From contig CM037879.1 in NCBI GenBank assembly GCA_021292165.1, positions 263,879,921 to 263,943,920 of the forward strand: DNA of 64,000 bases, in the 5' to 3' direction. The translations under genes were made by a program, and so were the position numbers. Source of the stretch: Shinisaurus crocodilurus (lineage: Eukaryota; Chordata; Lepidosauria; Squamata; Shinisauridae). The notes below the pieces were generated by a model, which was not told where the DNA came from, did no database searches, and worked only from the letters and a program-made list of their open reading frames with translations. Every line of letters starts with the position of its first letter. Position 1 is the stretch's first letter. Shown here piece by piece: positions 38,701 through 46,112 of the stretch.

Positions 38701-41700
38701 AAGATTACTGCTTTGGGCTCACTTCTGGTGGTTAGTGCCATATCAGTTTGGGGGAGGGGGGATATGCAATATTTTTCATGGTTTTACCTGTTTGAAAATA
38801 CATGCTAGTTTTATAAGTAATAATTTTTACCCAAACAAGTCTAGGGTTGAGGCAGACTAAAAATGTTAAAAAACAAATATGTATAAACACACGTGTACAT
38901 ACCTAGGAATGCAGAAACATTAATCATAAATCCAAAGATACCACTTTCTGGTGGTGTTGCTCCTGTATCACTAACACAAATGAAAACAAAACACACAATT
39001 TTTAACATACATAGATTTACATCTAGTCAAATAACTATAATTAAATTTGCTGCATTTTTAGTGGGAAGGCTGATTTTCTACCATGTAATGTCCATACTCC
39101 TAAAATAAAGAAGGCAAACCACATTGCTACTCAAGTCAGAGAAACACTAGCAATCCAGAGAAAGTTGCAAATTCCATTGAAATCAATGAATCATCCAAAC
39201 ACAAGTGCTTAACAACCTGAGGCTAACCATGTTTATTTAGAAGCAAGTCCCACTGATTTCAAATAAACTTCCTTACCATCAGATATGTATGCTTCAGATT
39301 GCAGTCTAACTTGAACCAAACTATCAGCCTGATTCAATGCATATGTTCTTACAAGAAAGTTCAGTTTTGTCATATTGAGCTTTCTTCAAAGAAAGGCTGC
39401 TCTGATGTATATTTAGACATGGTTAAATTTCACTGGAATACTCCCAGTAATTTTCATGTGCATTTTTCTTATTAATAAACAAGTACACAAATCAATTGTT
39501 GACAGTTTGTTAAATTATTTTTTTATCACCTTTTAATTATGTTTAGCTTGATTCTCTTGTGTGTGTGTTGTCATTTTGTATTTTCTTGTTCTTGTGTTCT
39601 TAGACTGATGTTTTTGCAAAAACCTGGTCAGCTAGCGAACAATAAACTGAAACTAATTATTAATAAGTGATCCCACTTTATCAGGTCTCAATCCAGAGAT
39701 ATGAATGGGCCCATTCAATATGAGTGGGATGTTCATAAACGTTTGGGCACAGCTAACTATCCAGGAGGTGGCTGACTCCATCAGTTAGTCAGATAAAAAG
39801 CTGCTCTCCCCCAGTTTCACAGGCAAATTTGACTGGGAATTTAAACCTACTTCCCCTGTCTCCACACTTAACTCTCCCATATTCAATCCTAACATTCAGT
39901 TCACTGGCAACACTACTAGGCAGTGTACTGGAATGACAGAATGCAACCTGTCACCATGACTGAGGGCCAATTTACACATGATGTGAGAGATCCATAATCA
40001 GATCTCCCAACAGTTTCATTATTATTTAAAATCAGCCACATGGGGTTCTGAATTGCATCTAAGCAGCAATATTGAGGAAGAAAAGGTTTAATCCTTCCCC
40101 ACCCCATGCAGTTTTTCCAAGCTAAATAGTACAAACATCAAAACCGCTTCTACCACCGCCCCCCACCAAAATCAGGACATTGCTAATCCAACTCAATCCA
40201 ATTTAGAGCAGTCCATGATTGCTCTGAAGTGGGGGGGGGGGGCTTGGGAGATTCAATCAGAGATCTCCTATGTCATGGGTAGTTTGGCCCGAGTAAGAAG
40301 ACAAACTCTGCACCAATCATCGACTGGATTCCTCATCTTTTCCAAAATTCTAGTTTCATTTAGGCACTTTTCAGGAACAGCCTTACTTTAATCTATATTA
40401 GTTTTCTTTTAAAAAAAATCTTACATTCACAATTTAATTAGAATTAAGCTGTGAATAACTTTATGGACAGCAGAAAGCTCATGTCCCAAGTGAGCCACTT
40501 CTGACAAATCTGAAGTACTTCTGCAATTAGAGCCTTGCCTATACTACCTAACTACAATACTGAACTGCAATCACTTCAATGCCTTTGAAGAGCGCTAGGT
40601 AAGATGTGAATGGAATCTGCACATATGACCAATGCACAAATTGAACTTCTTCTAGGAACACTTAATGTTTTAAGAGCATTCCAAGTAATTAAAATTGCAC
40701 TGAATATCATTCATTCTTATTTAAACCTTTTAAAACCAGGTTTTATGTGTGTTAGCAGGTTTGGAAGAAATGTTACTAAAGAAAATCTACAATGTGCCTA
40801 TACAGTATTTCAATTTCACTGCTAAATGGTCCATAAATGAAAAATAATTCAAATAATCAGAAAACAAAAACATAAATGTACATCTGCTTGGTAAATGTTT
40901 GCCTATACCTACTGAGGTTTTTAAACAGCTGCTTGCCGTGTAACCTCTGGCAAGTAAAAATTGCCTCCAGCGTAGGGGTGGTGGAGAATTTAATCTGGTC
41001 TTCATTTTTAAGTGAACTGACATGGAGTAATATGCAGATCGGAATGCAATTATCCTTTAGTTTTCACACTTCTTTGAATTTTAGGATGCCGTTCTTGGCG
41101 TTAAAAATATACACAAAATTGTGTATATTCAGGGGAAATGAATCCAACATGTGTATATTGGGGGAAATGCATACAAAAATCAACAAGGATTTTCATGTGG
41201 ATTAAAAATGGACTGATATGGAAACAAGGTAGAGCTATGTTAAAAAAAACACACCAAAAAACTCCCAATGGGTATGATCCCGCCAAAATAAAGAATACTT
41301 AGATCCTACTAATTTCATGGAAGAAGGTTAAGCATATACTTTTGAAATCAAAGAGGCTTAAATGTGCTTTATTTCCTTTGTTTTATGATTCTAAGGAAAA
41401 GAATATAGATGATATTGGCTCTTCTTATGTTCTTATGTATAAGGTTTTAATGAGACCATCGAGTCCAGCATTCTGTTCACACAGTGGCTAACCAGTTGCC
41501 TGTGAGAAACCCACAAGTAGGACATGAGTGCAATAGTACCCTCCCGTTCGTGTTTCCCAGCAACTGGTGTAAAGAGGCATGCTGCCTCCGATACTATAAT
41601 TCTTGTACTGGCTCAAATTTAAATTCTCTAATGTGCTTCTAATTCTATTTTTATATTTTAACATGTGATGTTCACCTGCCTCTCCTCCTACCCTTGTTAC

Positions 41701-44060
41701 TGGGAATAACCAATATTTGGCGTGCAGTTTTAAAAGGAAGTAATGTGATGTTGTTCAAGTCATAAGATTTCTACCCGGGGAAAGTCCAGGTTGCTACCGA
41801 GATGGGGCAGCTGCTGTTGAGGAGGATGCTAGAGAGATGGGACAGTTCCATGCTAAACAGATATGGGGTACGTTTCTGTCAGAAGCAATACAAGTATGTT
41901 TTAGTGAGTAGATGTACCATTCAGACATCCCTGCCAAGGATTTCACAGAGCTCCCTCTCATCATGTAGCTTCATAGACATGGAATTTGAAAGAAATTGGT
42001 CCTTTTAATACAGACCTAAAACCAGAAAGGACCATTGCAACCTATTCATTACGACAGAGACAAATTAATATATCTCCATCTCCGTTTTTTTAAAAATAAA
42101 TTCAATCCAGATCTAGATGCACACACAAAGCTACTATACGAAGGCTGTGCCTGTATGTTTTTCCAGTTGGGGCATATAGCAGCATTGGAGGGTGGGGTTG
42201 GATTTTCATTGGGAAAATGGTGCAAGGGGAAGGGTTAATCCCCACCCCAACATTGTGGTCCCAGACCAGATCTGGTCTTCTCTGGCTTCTGTTTAAAAAA
42301 GCTGCAAAAAGGATTTTTTGGGATTTACACCATGTTCGCAGAAAGATCCTCAAACCCACCTACCCACCCCCTTTAGTTCTCAACAGGGTTCACATTTTGC
42401 ACTTTGTCCCAAGCCTCTAAGTGCTCGGGAAAGTGCAAAAGTGCTCCCCACCCACTTTTTCTAGGGAAAAAGGAATTTTGACTGCTTTGACAGCTGTCAA
42501 AACTCTGGATCCCTTTAAAATTTATTTATTTATTATATTTATACCCCGCCTTTTTTCCTGCAAGGAACCCAAGGCGGCTTACATAATCCTCCTCCTCCTC
42601 TCTGTTTTATCCTCACAACAACAACCCTGTGAGATAGGTTAGGCTGAGAGTCAGTGACTGGCCCAAAGTCACTCAGTGAGTTTCATGGCCGAGCGGGGAC
42701 TAGAACCCAGATCTCCCGAGTCCCAGTCCAACACTCTCACCACTACAAAGGGAGTTGTGTGTGGGAAATGCGGTTTTTGGATTGGGACATATGTCTGTGT
42801 ATGTCCCAGTCCAAAACTACCCACAAGCATATGCCCCAGTCCAAAAAACCCATCCCCCACTCAAAACCAAACTCACCATTCTATTAAACTGCAATCCTAA
42901 ACCAGCTTTATAAATCCCATTGAAATCAAAGTGGCTTGGAAACTGGCAGATGGCAATAGAAAATAGGCATTACGGGACTTCATGGCAGCCAAAAAGATGA
43001 TACTCCAAGGCTGGAAAGAGGAATCTACTCCATAAACATGCTTAGGAACACATAGTTTAGGATCACATCCAAGCTGGAACTAGAGTCCTCACAGGCCAGG
43101 TCTATGCATGCAGTAGAATGAGGCCACTGAGTGGACTGTAATATTTCAGACGGCTATTGGGAGACACCACTTTTGAAAGCTCCCTCATGTTAAAAACAAA
43201 GCAAAAGCAAAACTTACTGCAAGAATTAGCACATCACGGAGAAAGATTCTAGTCAATCCTTCTACTGTTGTGCTCCTCTTCTACTTGCTAGGTTTTTCGT
43301 ACAGCAGAACATTAAGCAAAAGATCTACGAGTCTACGACTGAGACTTGGGAGGTCCGGGTTCTAGTCATGAAACTATGCCATGAAACTCAGCCATGAAAC
43401 TCACTGGGTGACTTTGGGCCAGTCACTGCCTCTCAGCCTAACCTACCGCACAGGGTTGTTGTGGAGGAGGCCTATGTAAGCCACCTTGGGTTCCTTGCAG
43501 GAAAAACGGTGGGGTATAAATATAATAAATAAATAAAATAAATTCCATCACCACATTCCCACCTCCTTCTGGGCCAGTTTATACTATCAACAGAATCAAG
43601 TGACCAACTTTTCTTTCCTGTGTACCACCTTAGGCTGCAGCTGCAGGGATAAAGTTGCTTGCCTGAATGCTTGAATGCTAAGGAAAAAAGTTCAGTTTAG
43701 CCTTCTCCCGGACAGGCTAGCCTTCTACATGCAGGGAGTTGTGCCCCCACCCCCGCGGGACAGCATTCAGACGACATCCTTCCCTTGCAGCCAGGAAAAG
43801 TTTTGTCACTTGATTCTCCTGATTAAAAGCCCTGGTTTCCTGGGGCACGGGGGCACCCCTCCTCCCCACTGAGTCCGCTGCTCCAACACGGCCAGAGAGG
43901 GCGCCCGCAGCCCCGCCTTCATCCCTCACCTTATGTATGGGAAGACGGGCTCCACATGGCCGGCGAGGACGGCGATCACGTAGGAGATGATGAAGGCGGC
44001 CGAAGACCAGGAGACCAGCAGCGCCGGGATGAAGGCCGCGCCTTGCGTGAAGCAGGGCAT
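13532..44060 (-). CDS. DRAM1: DRAM1, DNA damage regulated autophagy modulator 1 (7 coding exons)
   Basis: The joined exons are 44060-43930, 38970-38903, 35232-35090, 22236-22059, 20321-20263, 14879-14787 and 13576-13532. They keep phase at every junction, use GT-AG introns, and give 238 codons plus TGA, the human DRAM1 length. The product belongs to the DRAM/Frag1/Sfk1 family of six-pass membrane proteins. DRAM1 is a p53-induced lysosomal protein that promotes autophagy. Likely membrane segments are at residues 8-32, 53-73, 87-110, 121-142, 158-182 and 198-220. Recognisable family blocks include [50 protein letters not shown] and CEWTVAF. The start at 44060 matches the human N-terminus and has A at -3. 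Another in-frame ATG lies at 44120. In human the gene sits between GNPTAB and WASHC3; I found neither here. No frame breaks are seen, so the gene is probably functional. Confidence 0.95.
13577..14786 (-). other. DRAM1 intron 6
   Basis: Unique-looking sequence; a short LINE-tail-like piece (CATATACCGCCCAGTCGCTGAAGCTCTC) lies near 14118-14146 and a (CCCGTCC)n-like run near 14598-14620. No other feature is supported. Confidence 0.5.
14787..14879 (-). CDS. DRAM1: DRAM1 coding exon 6
   Basis: 93 bp, residues 194-224 ([17 protein letters not shown], a Phe-rich helix 6, then FIKDFQ). The acceptor is ccattag and the donor CAG|gtgagc, phase 0 at both ends. Confidence 0.95.
14880..16319 (-). other. 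DRAM1 intron 5, distal part; no feature recognised
   Basis: G-rich and A-rich tracts near 15140-15175 and 14960-15000; no exon or well-bounded repeat. Confidence 0.4.
16320..17560 (-). mobile_element. CR1/L3-type LINE fragment (LINE A family)
   Basis: Minus-strand reverse transcriptase remnants. Frame 17311-17114 has [11 protein letters not shown]. Frame 17080-16757 has [17 protein letters not shown], equivalent to the KLRLSPDKTKMLLVGG block of the copy at 56516-57304. It is decayed, 5'-truncated and non-functional. It lies in DRAM1 intron 5, in the same orientation as the gene. Confidence 0.8.
17654..17812 (-). mobile_element. 5S rRNA-derived SINE (SINE3 type)
   Basis: Read on the minus strand, 17790-17742 contains GAAGCTAAGCAGGTATGAGC..CAGTGCTTGGATGGGTGAC, the internal promoter part of 5S rRNA. 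It is followed by a tail containing CAAGCCCCCTGCTCAAT-like sequence and a TAGAGTTGGAAGGGGCC block (17654-17735). It is a retroposed derivative, not a 5S gene. Confidence 0.8.
18246..18389 (+). mobile_element. 5S rRNA-derived SINE (SINE3 type)
   Basis: 18246-18306 contains GAAAGCTAAGCAGGGTCAGG and TACTTGGATGGGAGACC, nearly identical to 5S rRNA residues of the A/C-box region. The tail runs TGCATTGAGCAGGGGGTTGG to CTCCTTCCAACTCTATGA. It shares the same tail with 51331-51480. Confidence 0.88.
18545..18640. repeat. Dispersed repeat fragment (transposon-like)
   Basis: Contains CAAGGTCTTGTAACACCTTAAAGACTAAT and GGCATAAGCTTTCATGGACTAGAT, a pattern common in reptile genomes, but class and borders are not resolved here. 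Confidence 0.5.
18961..19170. mobile_element. MITE-like repeat with inverted termini
   Basis: Ends GTTCGCACGTAACAACCA and GGGTTGTTGTTACACGTGAAC are imperfect inverted repeats. The interior has AACCCA/TGGGTT motifs as in the 6987 family. Confidence 0.5.
19171..20262 (-). other. DRAM1 intron 5, proximal part; no gene
   Basis: Contains a 20-bp direct duplication (TAGATGTTATATGTTCTCTG, 19537-19578). Nothing else supported. Confidence 0.4.
20263..20321 (-). CDS. DRAM1: DRAM1 coding exon 5 (59 bp)
   Basis: This small exon completes codon 174 and encodes residues to 193 ([19 protein letters not shown]), the end of helix 5 and the following loop. The acceptor is cttctccag and the donor AAG|gtaaaa. 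The human protein has a closely similar SLISITKLEWNP block. It is too short for ordinary ORF lists. Confidence 0.93.
20322..22058 (-). other. DRAM1 intron 4
   Basis: A (TTA)n microsatellite lies at about 20430-20461. A MITE-like inverted-motif repeat (GCACGATTGCC..GGATGGTGCAAAC) covers about 21297-21620. No exon is seen. Confidence 0.5.
22059..22236 (-). CDS. DRAM1: DRAM1 coding exon 4
   Basis: 178 bp, residues 115-173 plus one base: [16 protein letters not shown], helix 4, ISYKSCPQW, and the start of helix 5. The acceptor is ttttttcag. The donor CCTA|gtatcc is weak, but it is the position that gives the correct phase with exon 5. Confidence 0.95.
22237..23555 (-). other. DRAM1 intron 3, distal part; microsatellites
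   Basis: Contains (TG)n(AG)n at 22807-22861 and an alternating purine/pyrimidine run at 23252-23298. A 24-bp segment AAGTCCTGTGCAGATATTCC.. occurs near 22311 and again near 22703. No exon or RNA gene. Confidence 0.5.
23584..23758. repeat. DIRS left inverted terminal repeat (3' end of element)
   Basis: Reverse-complementary to about 28932-29098; shared blocks include ACACACATGGGCTCTG, AAAGTTCTATAGCTGAGG and TGCTCCTTAGTGGGGCTCCC. About 28 extra bases (23556-23583) precede it on the outside and are also found in the internal complementary region. Confidence 0.9.
23889..23978. repeat. DIRS internal complementary region
   Basis: Reads the reverse complement of the left outer edge (GTGTGAATGCACAGATGACC to CAGTTACAGGTAAGCAACCT), then GTTCTT, then the right outer edge (CTTCGTGGTCTCTGTGCATC). 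This is the expected circle-junction template of DIRS replication. Confidence 0.88.
24020..24644 (-). pseudogene. DIRS tyrosine recombinase remnant
   Basis: Frame 24644-24213 encodes the N-terminal core-binding part ([18 protein letters not shown]..). A stop near 24212 breaks the frame. 24208-24020 continues with HSTR (the H-x-x-R catalytic box, about 24196-24185), KAATWSS, and HY with the probable nucleophilic tyrosine (about 24091). The enzyme would integrate the circular DNA copy without target duplication. It is inactive because of the stop. Confidence 0.85.
24726..25878 (-). pseudogene. DIRS RNase H and connecting region remnant
   Basis: The frame 25685-25398 contains [15 protein letters not shown], an RNase H-like block with an acidic catalytic residue. 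The frame 25181-24726 contains DALSQ..EWQLDP and [10 protein letters not shown], typical of the DIRS RNase H/post-RT region. Overlapping frames show several frameshifts. Confidence 0.75.
25911..26908 (-). pseudogene. DIRS reverse transcriptase remnant
   Basis: The frame 26416-26048 has VPKKDG and LILDLRTVN, then [11 protein letters not shown], the motif A block, where the first catalytic Asp (normally IDL or VDL) is Asn. The frame 26177-25911 has PYLDDWLVV, the intact motif C (YLDD). The frame 26908-26489 precedes it. Frame changes plus the D-to-N change indicate a dead enzyme. Confidence 0.85.
27010..28800 (-). pseudogene. DIRS Gag-like remnant
   Basis: The 5' part (about 28770-28620) encodes a Cys/His cluster: [27 protein letters not shown], consistent with a zinc-binding module of reptile DIRS Gag. 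Frames 28398-27766 (Ser/Arg/Tyr-rich linker) and 27621-27010 (helical, with [14 protein letters not shown]) follow. Frame shifts separate them. Confidence 0.65.
29474..30663 (-). mobile_element. Sauria-type SINE split by a solo LTR
   Basis: 29474-29586 (tail, TATACCCTGCC.., GTGAGGTAGGTTAG) and 30564-30663 (GGCTAAGAGTCAGTGACTGGCC.. to CGAGTCCCAG) are consecutive parts of one minus-strand SINE. The 977-bp LTR lies between them with a 5-bp duplication. Confidence 0.9.
29587..30563 (+). mobile_element. Solo LTR of an endogenous retrovirus-like element (copy 1)
   Basis: Starts TGTGAAGAAAAG and ends CCTTCCTCCACA (TG..CA). It is flanked by exact GTTAG duplications (29582-29586, 30564-30568). It contains an inverted CCAAT (GATTGGCTAA, 29931), a TATA-like GGTATATTTC (29971) and AATAAA (about 30333), in LTR order. 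(CA)n runs lie at about 29613-29643 and 29715-29750. No internal proviral genes are present. It lies antisense to DRAM1 in intron 3. Confidence 0.88.
30790..31050. mobile_element. Tigger-like (Tc1/mariner superfamily) MITE
   Basis: Ends CAGTAATACCTTGGATTGCAAG and CTTGCAATCCAAGGTATTACTG form near-perfect inverted termini of about 20 bp. It is inserted in CR1. The interior holds further inverted CTTGCAAGAC motifs. Confidence 0.75.
31569..31668 (+). mobile_element. Short LINE 3'-tail fragment inserted in CR1
   Basis: (AATT)n followed by GTAAGCCACTCTGAGAGCCT and GGGGTATAAATGCAATAAAT(AA)n interrupts the CR1 text between CTCCTAATT and CCAGATCATTT. It is a 3'-end-only insertion. Confidence 0.65.
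32246..33769 (-). other. DRAM1 intron 3, proximal part; no gene
   Basis: A/T-rich, unique-looking intronic sequence with chance frames only. Confidence 0.4.
33770..34140 (+). mobile_element. CR1/L3-type LINE remnant (LINE A family), plus strand
   Basis: Decayed text such as TGTCATCAATATGAGTATGAC, GTAGACTGGAGGAGAACC and AAGCTAAATCCAGATAAGAC corresponds to the YADDTQL to LKLNPDKT region of LINE A. It has frame breaks and is antisense to DRAM1. Confidence 0.6.
34576..34824. repeat. 249-bp duplicated segment, copy 1
   Basis: Near-identical to 37832-38081 (starts GGCCACCCCGGTTTCC, ends GGAAATGTGGT) with about one indel. The flanks differ completely. Neither inverted termini nor a poly(A) tail is obvious. 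Confidence 0.85.
35090..35232 (-). CDS. DRAM1: DRAM1 coding exon 3
   Basis: 143 bp, residues 67-114, starting GAATMYTRY and ending GMGIVASFQ. It completes helix 2 and encodes helix 3. The acceptor is a T-rich tract ending in tag and the donor is CAG|gtaggt, phase 0. The downstream intron is the largest of the gene (12.85 kb) and carries the DIRS/CR1/LTR nest. Confidence 0.95.
35951..36210 (-). mobile_element. Sauria-type tRNA-derived SINE
   Basis: Minus-strand, near full length: (TTTA)n, TATACCCCGCC, GAGAGTCAGTGACTGGCC, to CACCACTACGCCACACTGGC. DRAM1 intron 2. Confidence 0.88.
36211..37386 (-). other. DRAM1 intron 2, middle; no gene
   Basis: A LINE-tail-like piece with (TTTA)n and GCCATTCAGCCAGTCATCTGGC-like text lies at about 37268-37345. 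Otherwise nothing supported. Confidence 0.4.
37387..37590. repeat. Tandem duplication, about 105-bp unit, two copies
   Basis: Two diverged units each contain GGAGCAGGCCCTGATGTTCC and CTTCACTCCTTCCTCTT, starting near 37389 and 37494. Confidence 0.75.
37832..38081. repeat. 249-bp duplicated segment, copy 2
   Basis: Near-identical to 34576-34824, about 3.26 kb away in the same orientation and in the same DRAM1 intron. Confidence 0.85.
38903..38970 (-). CDS. DRAM1: DRAM1 coding exon 2
   Basis: 68 bp, residues 44-66 ([20 protein letters not shown]), almost identical to the known DRAM1 block and the start of the second helix. The acceptor is gtgttag and the donor is TAG|gtatgt. It enters in phase 2 and leaves in phase 1, matching both neighbours. 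Confidence 0.95.
41455..41612 (-). mobile_element. CR1 3'-end fragment
   Basis: GAGTCCAGCATTCTGTTCAC, CCCACAAGTAGGACATGAG and GCTGCCTCCGATACT match the CR1 3' region at 29130-29275 (minus orientation). Confidence 0.75.
42521..42746 (-). mobile_element. Sauria-type SINE, truncated at its 5' end
   Basis: Minus-strand copy from TTTATTTATTATATTTATAC to CACTCTCACCACTAC; the last part of the tRNA-like head (GCCACACTGGC) is missing. Confidence 0.85.
43336..43541 (+). mobile_element. Sauria-type SINE, rearranged
   Basis: Plus-strand copy with B-box-like CGGGTTCTAGTC. Afterwards the segment around CCATGAAACTC is repeated three times before CACTGGGTGACTTTGGGCC. The tail is GGTGGGGTATAAATATAATAAA. Confidence 0.85.
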
Positions 44061-44900
44061 CCTGCGCCACCAGCGGTTCCCCCGAGGGATCAATGGCTGC
44101 CTCTCCCCGCCGCCAGACATGGAGGCAAGAGAGGCCGCGTAGGCTCGCAGGGGGGTTATTAGCCGCCCAGTGAGTGAAGTCACAAAGCGCCTGAAGTCAC
44201 AACACTTTAGTCAGGGGGGCCTCAGGCGGAGGCGAGCGGTGCGTGCGGCTTTTGGTCGCCTTCACACGTAACGCCCCCCCCTTCAAAACAAAACACTCCC
44301 GCAGACGAGCCCAGGCAGGGCACACGCGCCTCGCTTCCCGTTCTTTTTCTTCTCACAGTTCATTCGACCCTTTTTGGAAAGAGAGGGGGACAAAAGCCAG
44401 CAGGCCGCGGCGTTCTCGGTTTCTTCTTCCCACACGCACACCTGCAGAAAGTTCTCTTTCTCCCCCCCCCCTCACAAAATGTCCAAGGTCCGACCGTGAA
44501 GGCGGAAAGACCTCGACACGACCCAAAGTCGCTGCCCTGCCCGCCGCACGCAAGCGAGTGGCACTCGCGCTCACCCTAGTTCTGTTCCACCCATTTCACC
44601 GAACTTTCCCAGCCCCATAGAGGAACCTCCTCTCGTGGAGAGAGCTGACTGGGTAAATCATTCAGCTAAAAACTCGCGCTCCAGGCTTTTATTTCCCGCC
44701 CTACAAAATCAGGGAGGTACTCTCCCCCCCCCCCCACTCACGGACACGACAGACAGCTTCCCCCGTGTTCAAGTTCACAGTCACACCCCTGACCTGAGGG
44801 CATTTCGAGCACGAAGGAAACGTCTCCTCAGGCGCAGCCACAAAGCGGAACTTTTCAGAGCTCGGTACACAACATGCTCAGCAAAATGAAGGAAGCAATT
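43840..44900 (-). promoter_or_regulatory. DRAM1: CpG-rich DRAM1 promoter, first exon and 5' flank
   Basis: By eye this is the only long stretch with high G+C and frequent CpG in the window (for example 43850-44060, 44220-44340 and 44400-44580). It surrounds the first coding exon and is free of recognisable transposons, as expected for a CpG-island promoter. No TATA box or convincing two-half-site p53 element was found by reading; a one-mismatch half-site (CAACATGCTC) is near 44873. The transcription start is not resolved. Confidence 0.6.
43930..44060 (-). CDS. DRAM1: DRAM1 coding exon 1
   Basis: It encodes residues 1-43 plus two bases of codon 44: the N-terminus and the first membrane helix (block [11 protein letters not shown]), ending in a loop with HVEPVFPYI. 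The donor is AG|gtgagg. The ATG at 44060 has A at -3 (AGG before ATG). The frame stays open upstream, with in-frame ATGs at 44120 and 44183, so a longer N-terminus is possible. The exon lies in a CpG-rich region, as expected for a first exon. Confidence 0.93.
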
Positions 44901-45536
44901 TCCCCCACCCTCTGCTGAGTTGGTTCGGGGTGGGTGGGTTGTGCAATTCTGCAAACTAAGCACAGCACACCATTTGCCCCCCTCTCATCACCCCGGGAGC
45001 CTGAGGAAAACGGCCCACCTCGCTCCTTGCGGGAAGCAGACTATACTTTCACTTTCGTTTCTATTCTTTCAATGACCCATGCTTGTTCTTTTTTCTTCTT
45101 CTCTTTTTGCTTGGGATCTGGTTTTCTTTTACGGAAAGACAGAAAAGAAAAGAATTCCCAGCTAGTTAGCCCATGAGAGGACTATAAATCATGAGTCACA
45201 ACAGACGCTTTCAGAAGATAGTGACTGAGAAAGCTCAACCATTTGTCAAGAGCCTTATACAGCCCATCTGACTTAATAGACCGCTGTAGCTGTGATTTCC
45301 GGACAATGACCCTAAGAATGTGGTTGGGGTAACATTTGTGGGAGAAAGTAGATTGTAGGATTTGGCTTTCCTAAGATCCAGTAACAATTTGCATAGTTTG
45401 TCCAATCAAGTTGAAATTTTCATATGATTTCCCCACACAAACAGACCACACCCTGTCAATTTGTAAACATGGAACATGGGCGGGAGGGTGCTGTTTATTT
45501 ATTTATTTATTTATTTGCACTCATATCCTGATTATG
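44901..45536. other. Intergenic, 5' of DRAM1; no gene
   Basis: No exon of a divergent gene (GNPTAB in human) is visible. A (TTTA)n run is at about 45494-45516. Confidence 0.4.
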
Positions 45537-46112
45537 GGATCCTGTGGACAGCTGGTTGGACACTTTGAACAGAATGCTGGATTGGATGGACCCTGGGTCT
45601 GATCCAGCATGGCTCTGCTCATGTTCTTAAGTGGAGGGATGCAGGAGAGTTTAATTTGAGGAAAACTAGAATATTTCAAGTATATGTCTTCATTTAGGAA
45701 GAACCCATAAACATCCTGTAGTTCCATAATGGCCTTTAAGGCAGCCCCCAGTTGTTTTGTTTGCTTTCAGTATTAAGCTACAGTATTTCCATTTTAATGG
45801 TTTGTATAAATAGTAGTAAAGCTATATGAAAGAACCAATTTGGATGGCTTTAAAAGGGGATTGGACAAACTCATGGAGGAGAAGGCTATCTATCAGTGGC
45901 TAGTAGTCCTGATGGCTATATGCTATCTCCAGTATCTGAGGCAGTATGCCTATGTACACCAGTTGCTGGGGAACATGGATGGAAGGGTGCTATTGCACTC
46001 TTGTCCTGCTTGTGGGTTTCCTGTGGGCTTCCTTGTGGGTCAGCCACTGTGTGAACAGAACGCTAGACTAGATGGATCCTTGGTCTGATCCAGCACAGCT
46101 CTTCCTTTCCTC
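45537..46112 (+). mobile_element. Two CR1 3'-end fragments
   Basis: 45537-45640 ends TCCAGCATGGCTCTGCTCATGTTCTTAAG. 45835-46112 has GGATTGGACAAACTCATGGAGG, GCTATATGC, CAGTTGCTGGGGAACA and TGGTCTGATCCAGCACAGC. Both are plus-strand and non-coding. Confidence 0.8.

Larger units (their letters stand above)
38971..43929 (-). other. DRAM1 intron 1
   Basis: 4.96 kb. Besides the SINEs at 42521 and 43336 and the CR1 fragment at 41455, it holds a TAGGATTGC-family copy at about 39205-39305 and otherwise unique-looking A/T-rich sequence. Confidence 0.5.

Noticed and set aside
44061..45200. p53 response element in the DRAM1 promoter
   Set aside because: Only isolated half-site-like words with mismatches were seen; no two adjacent decamers.
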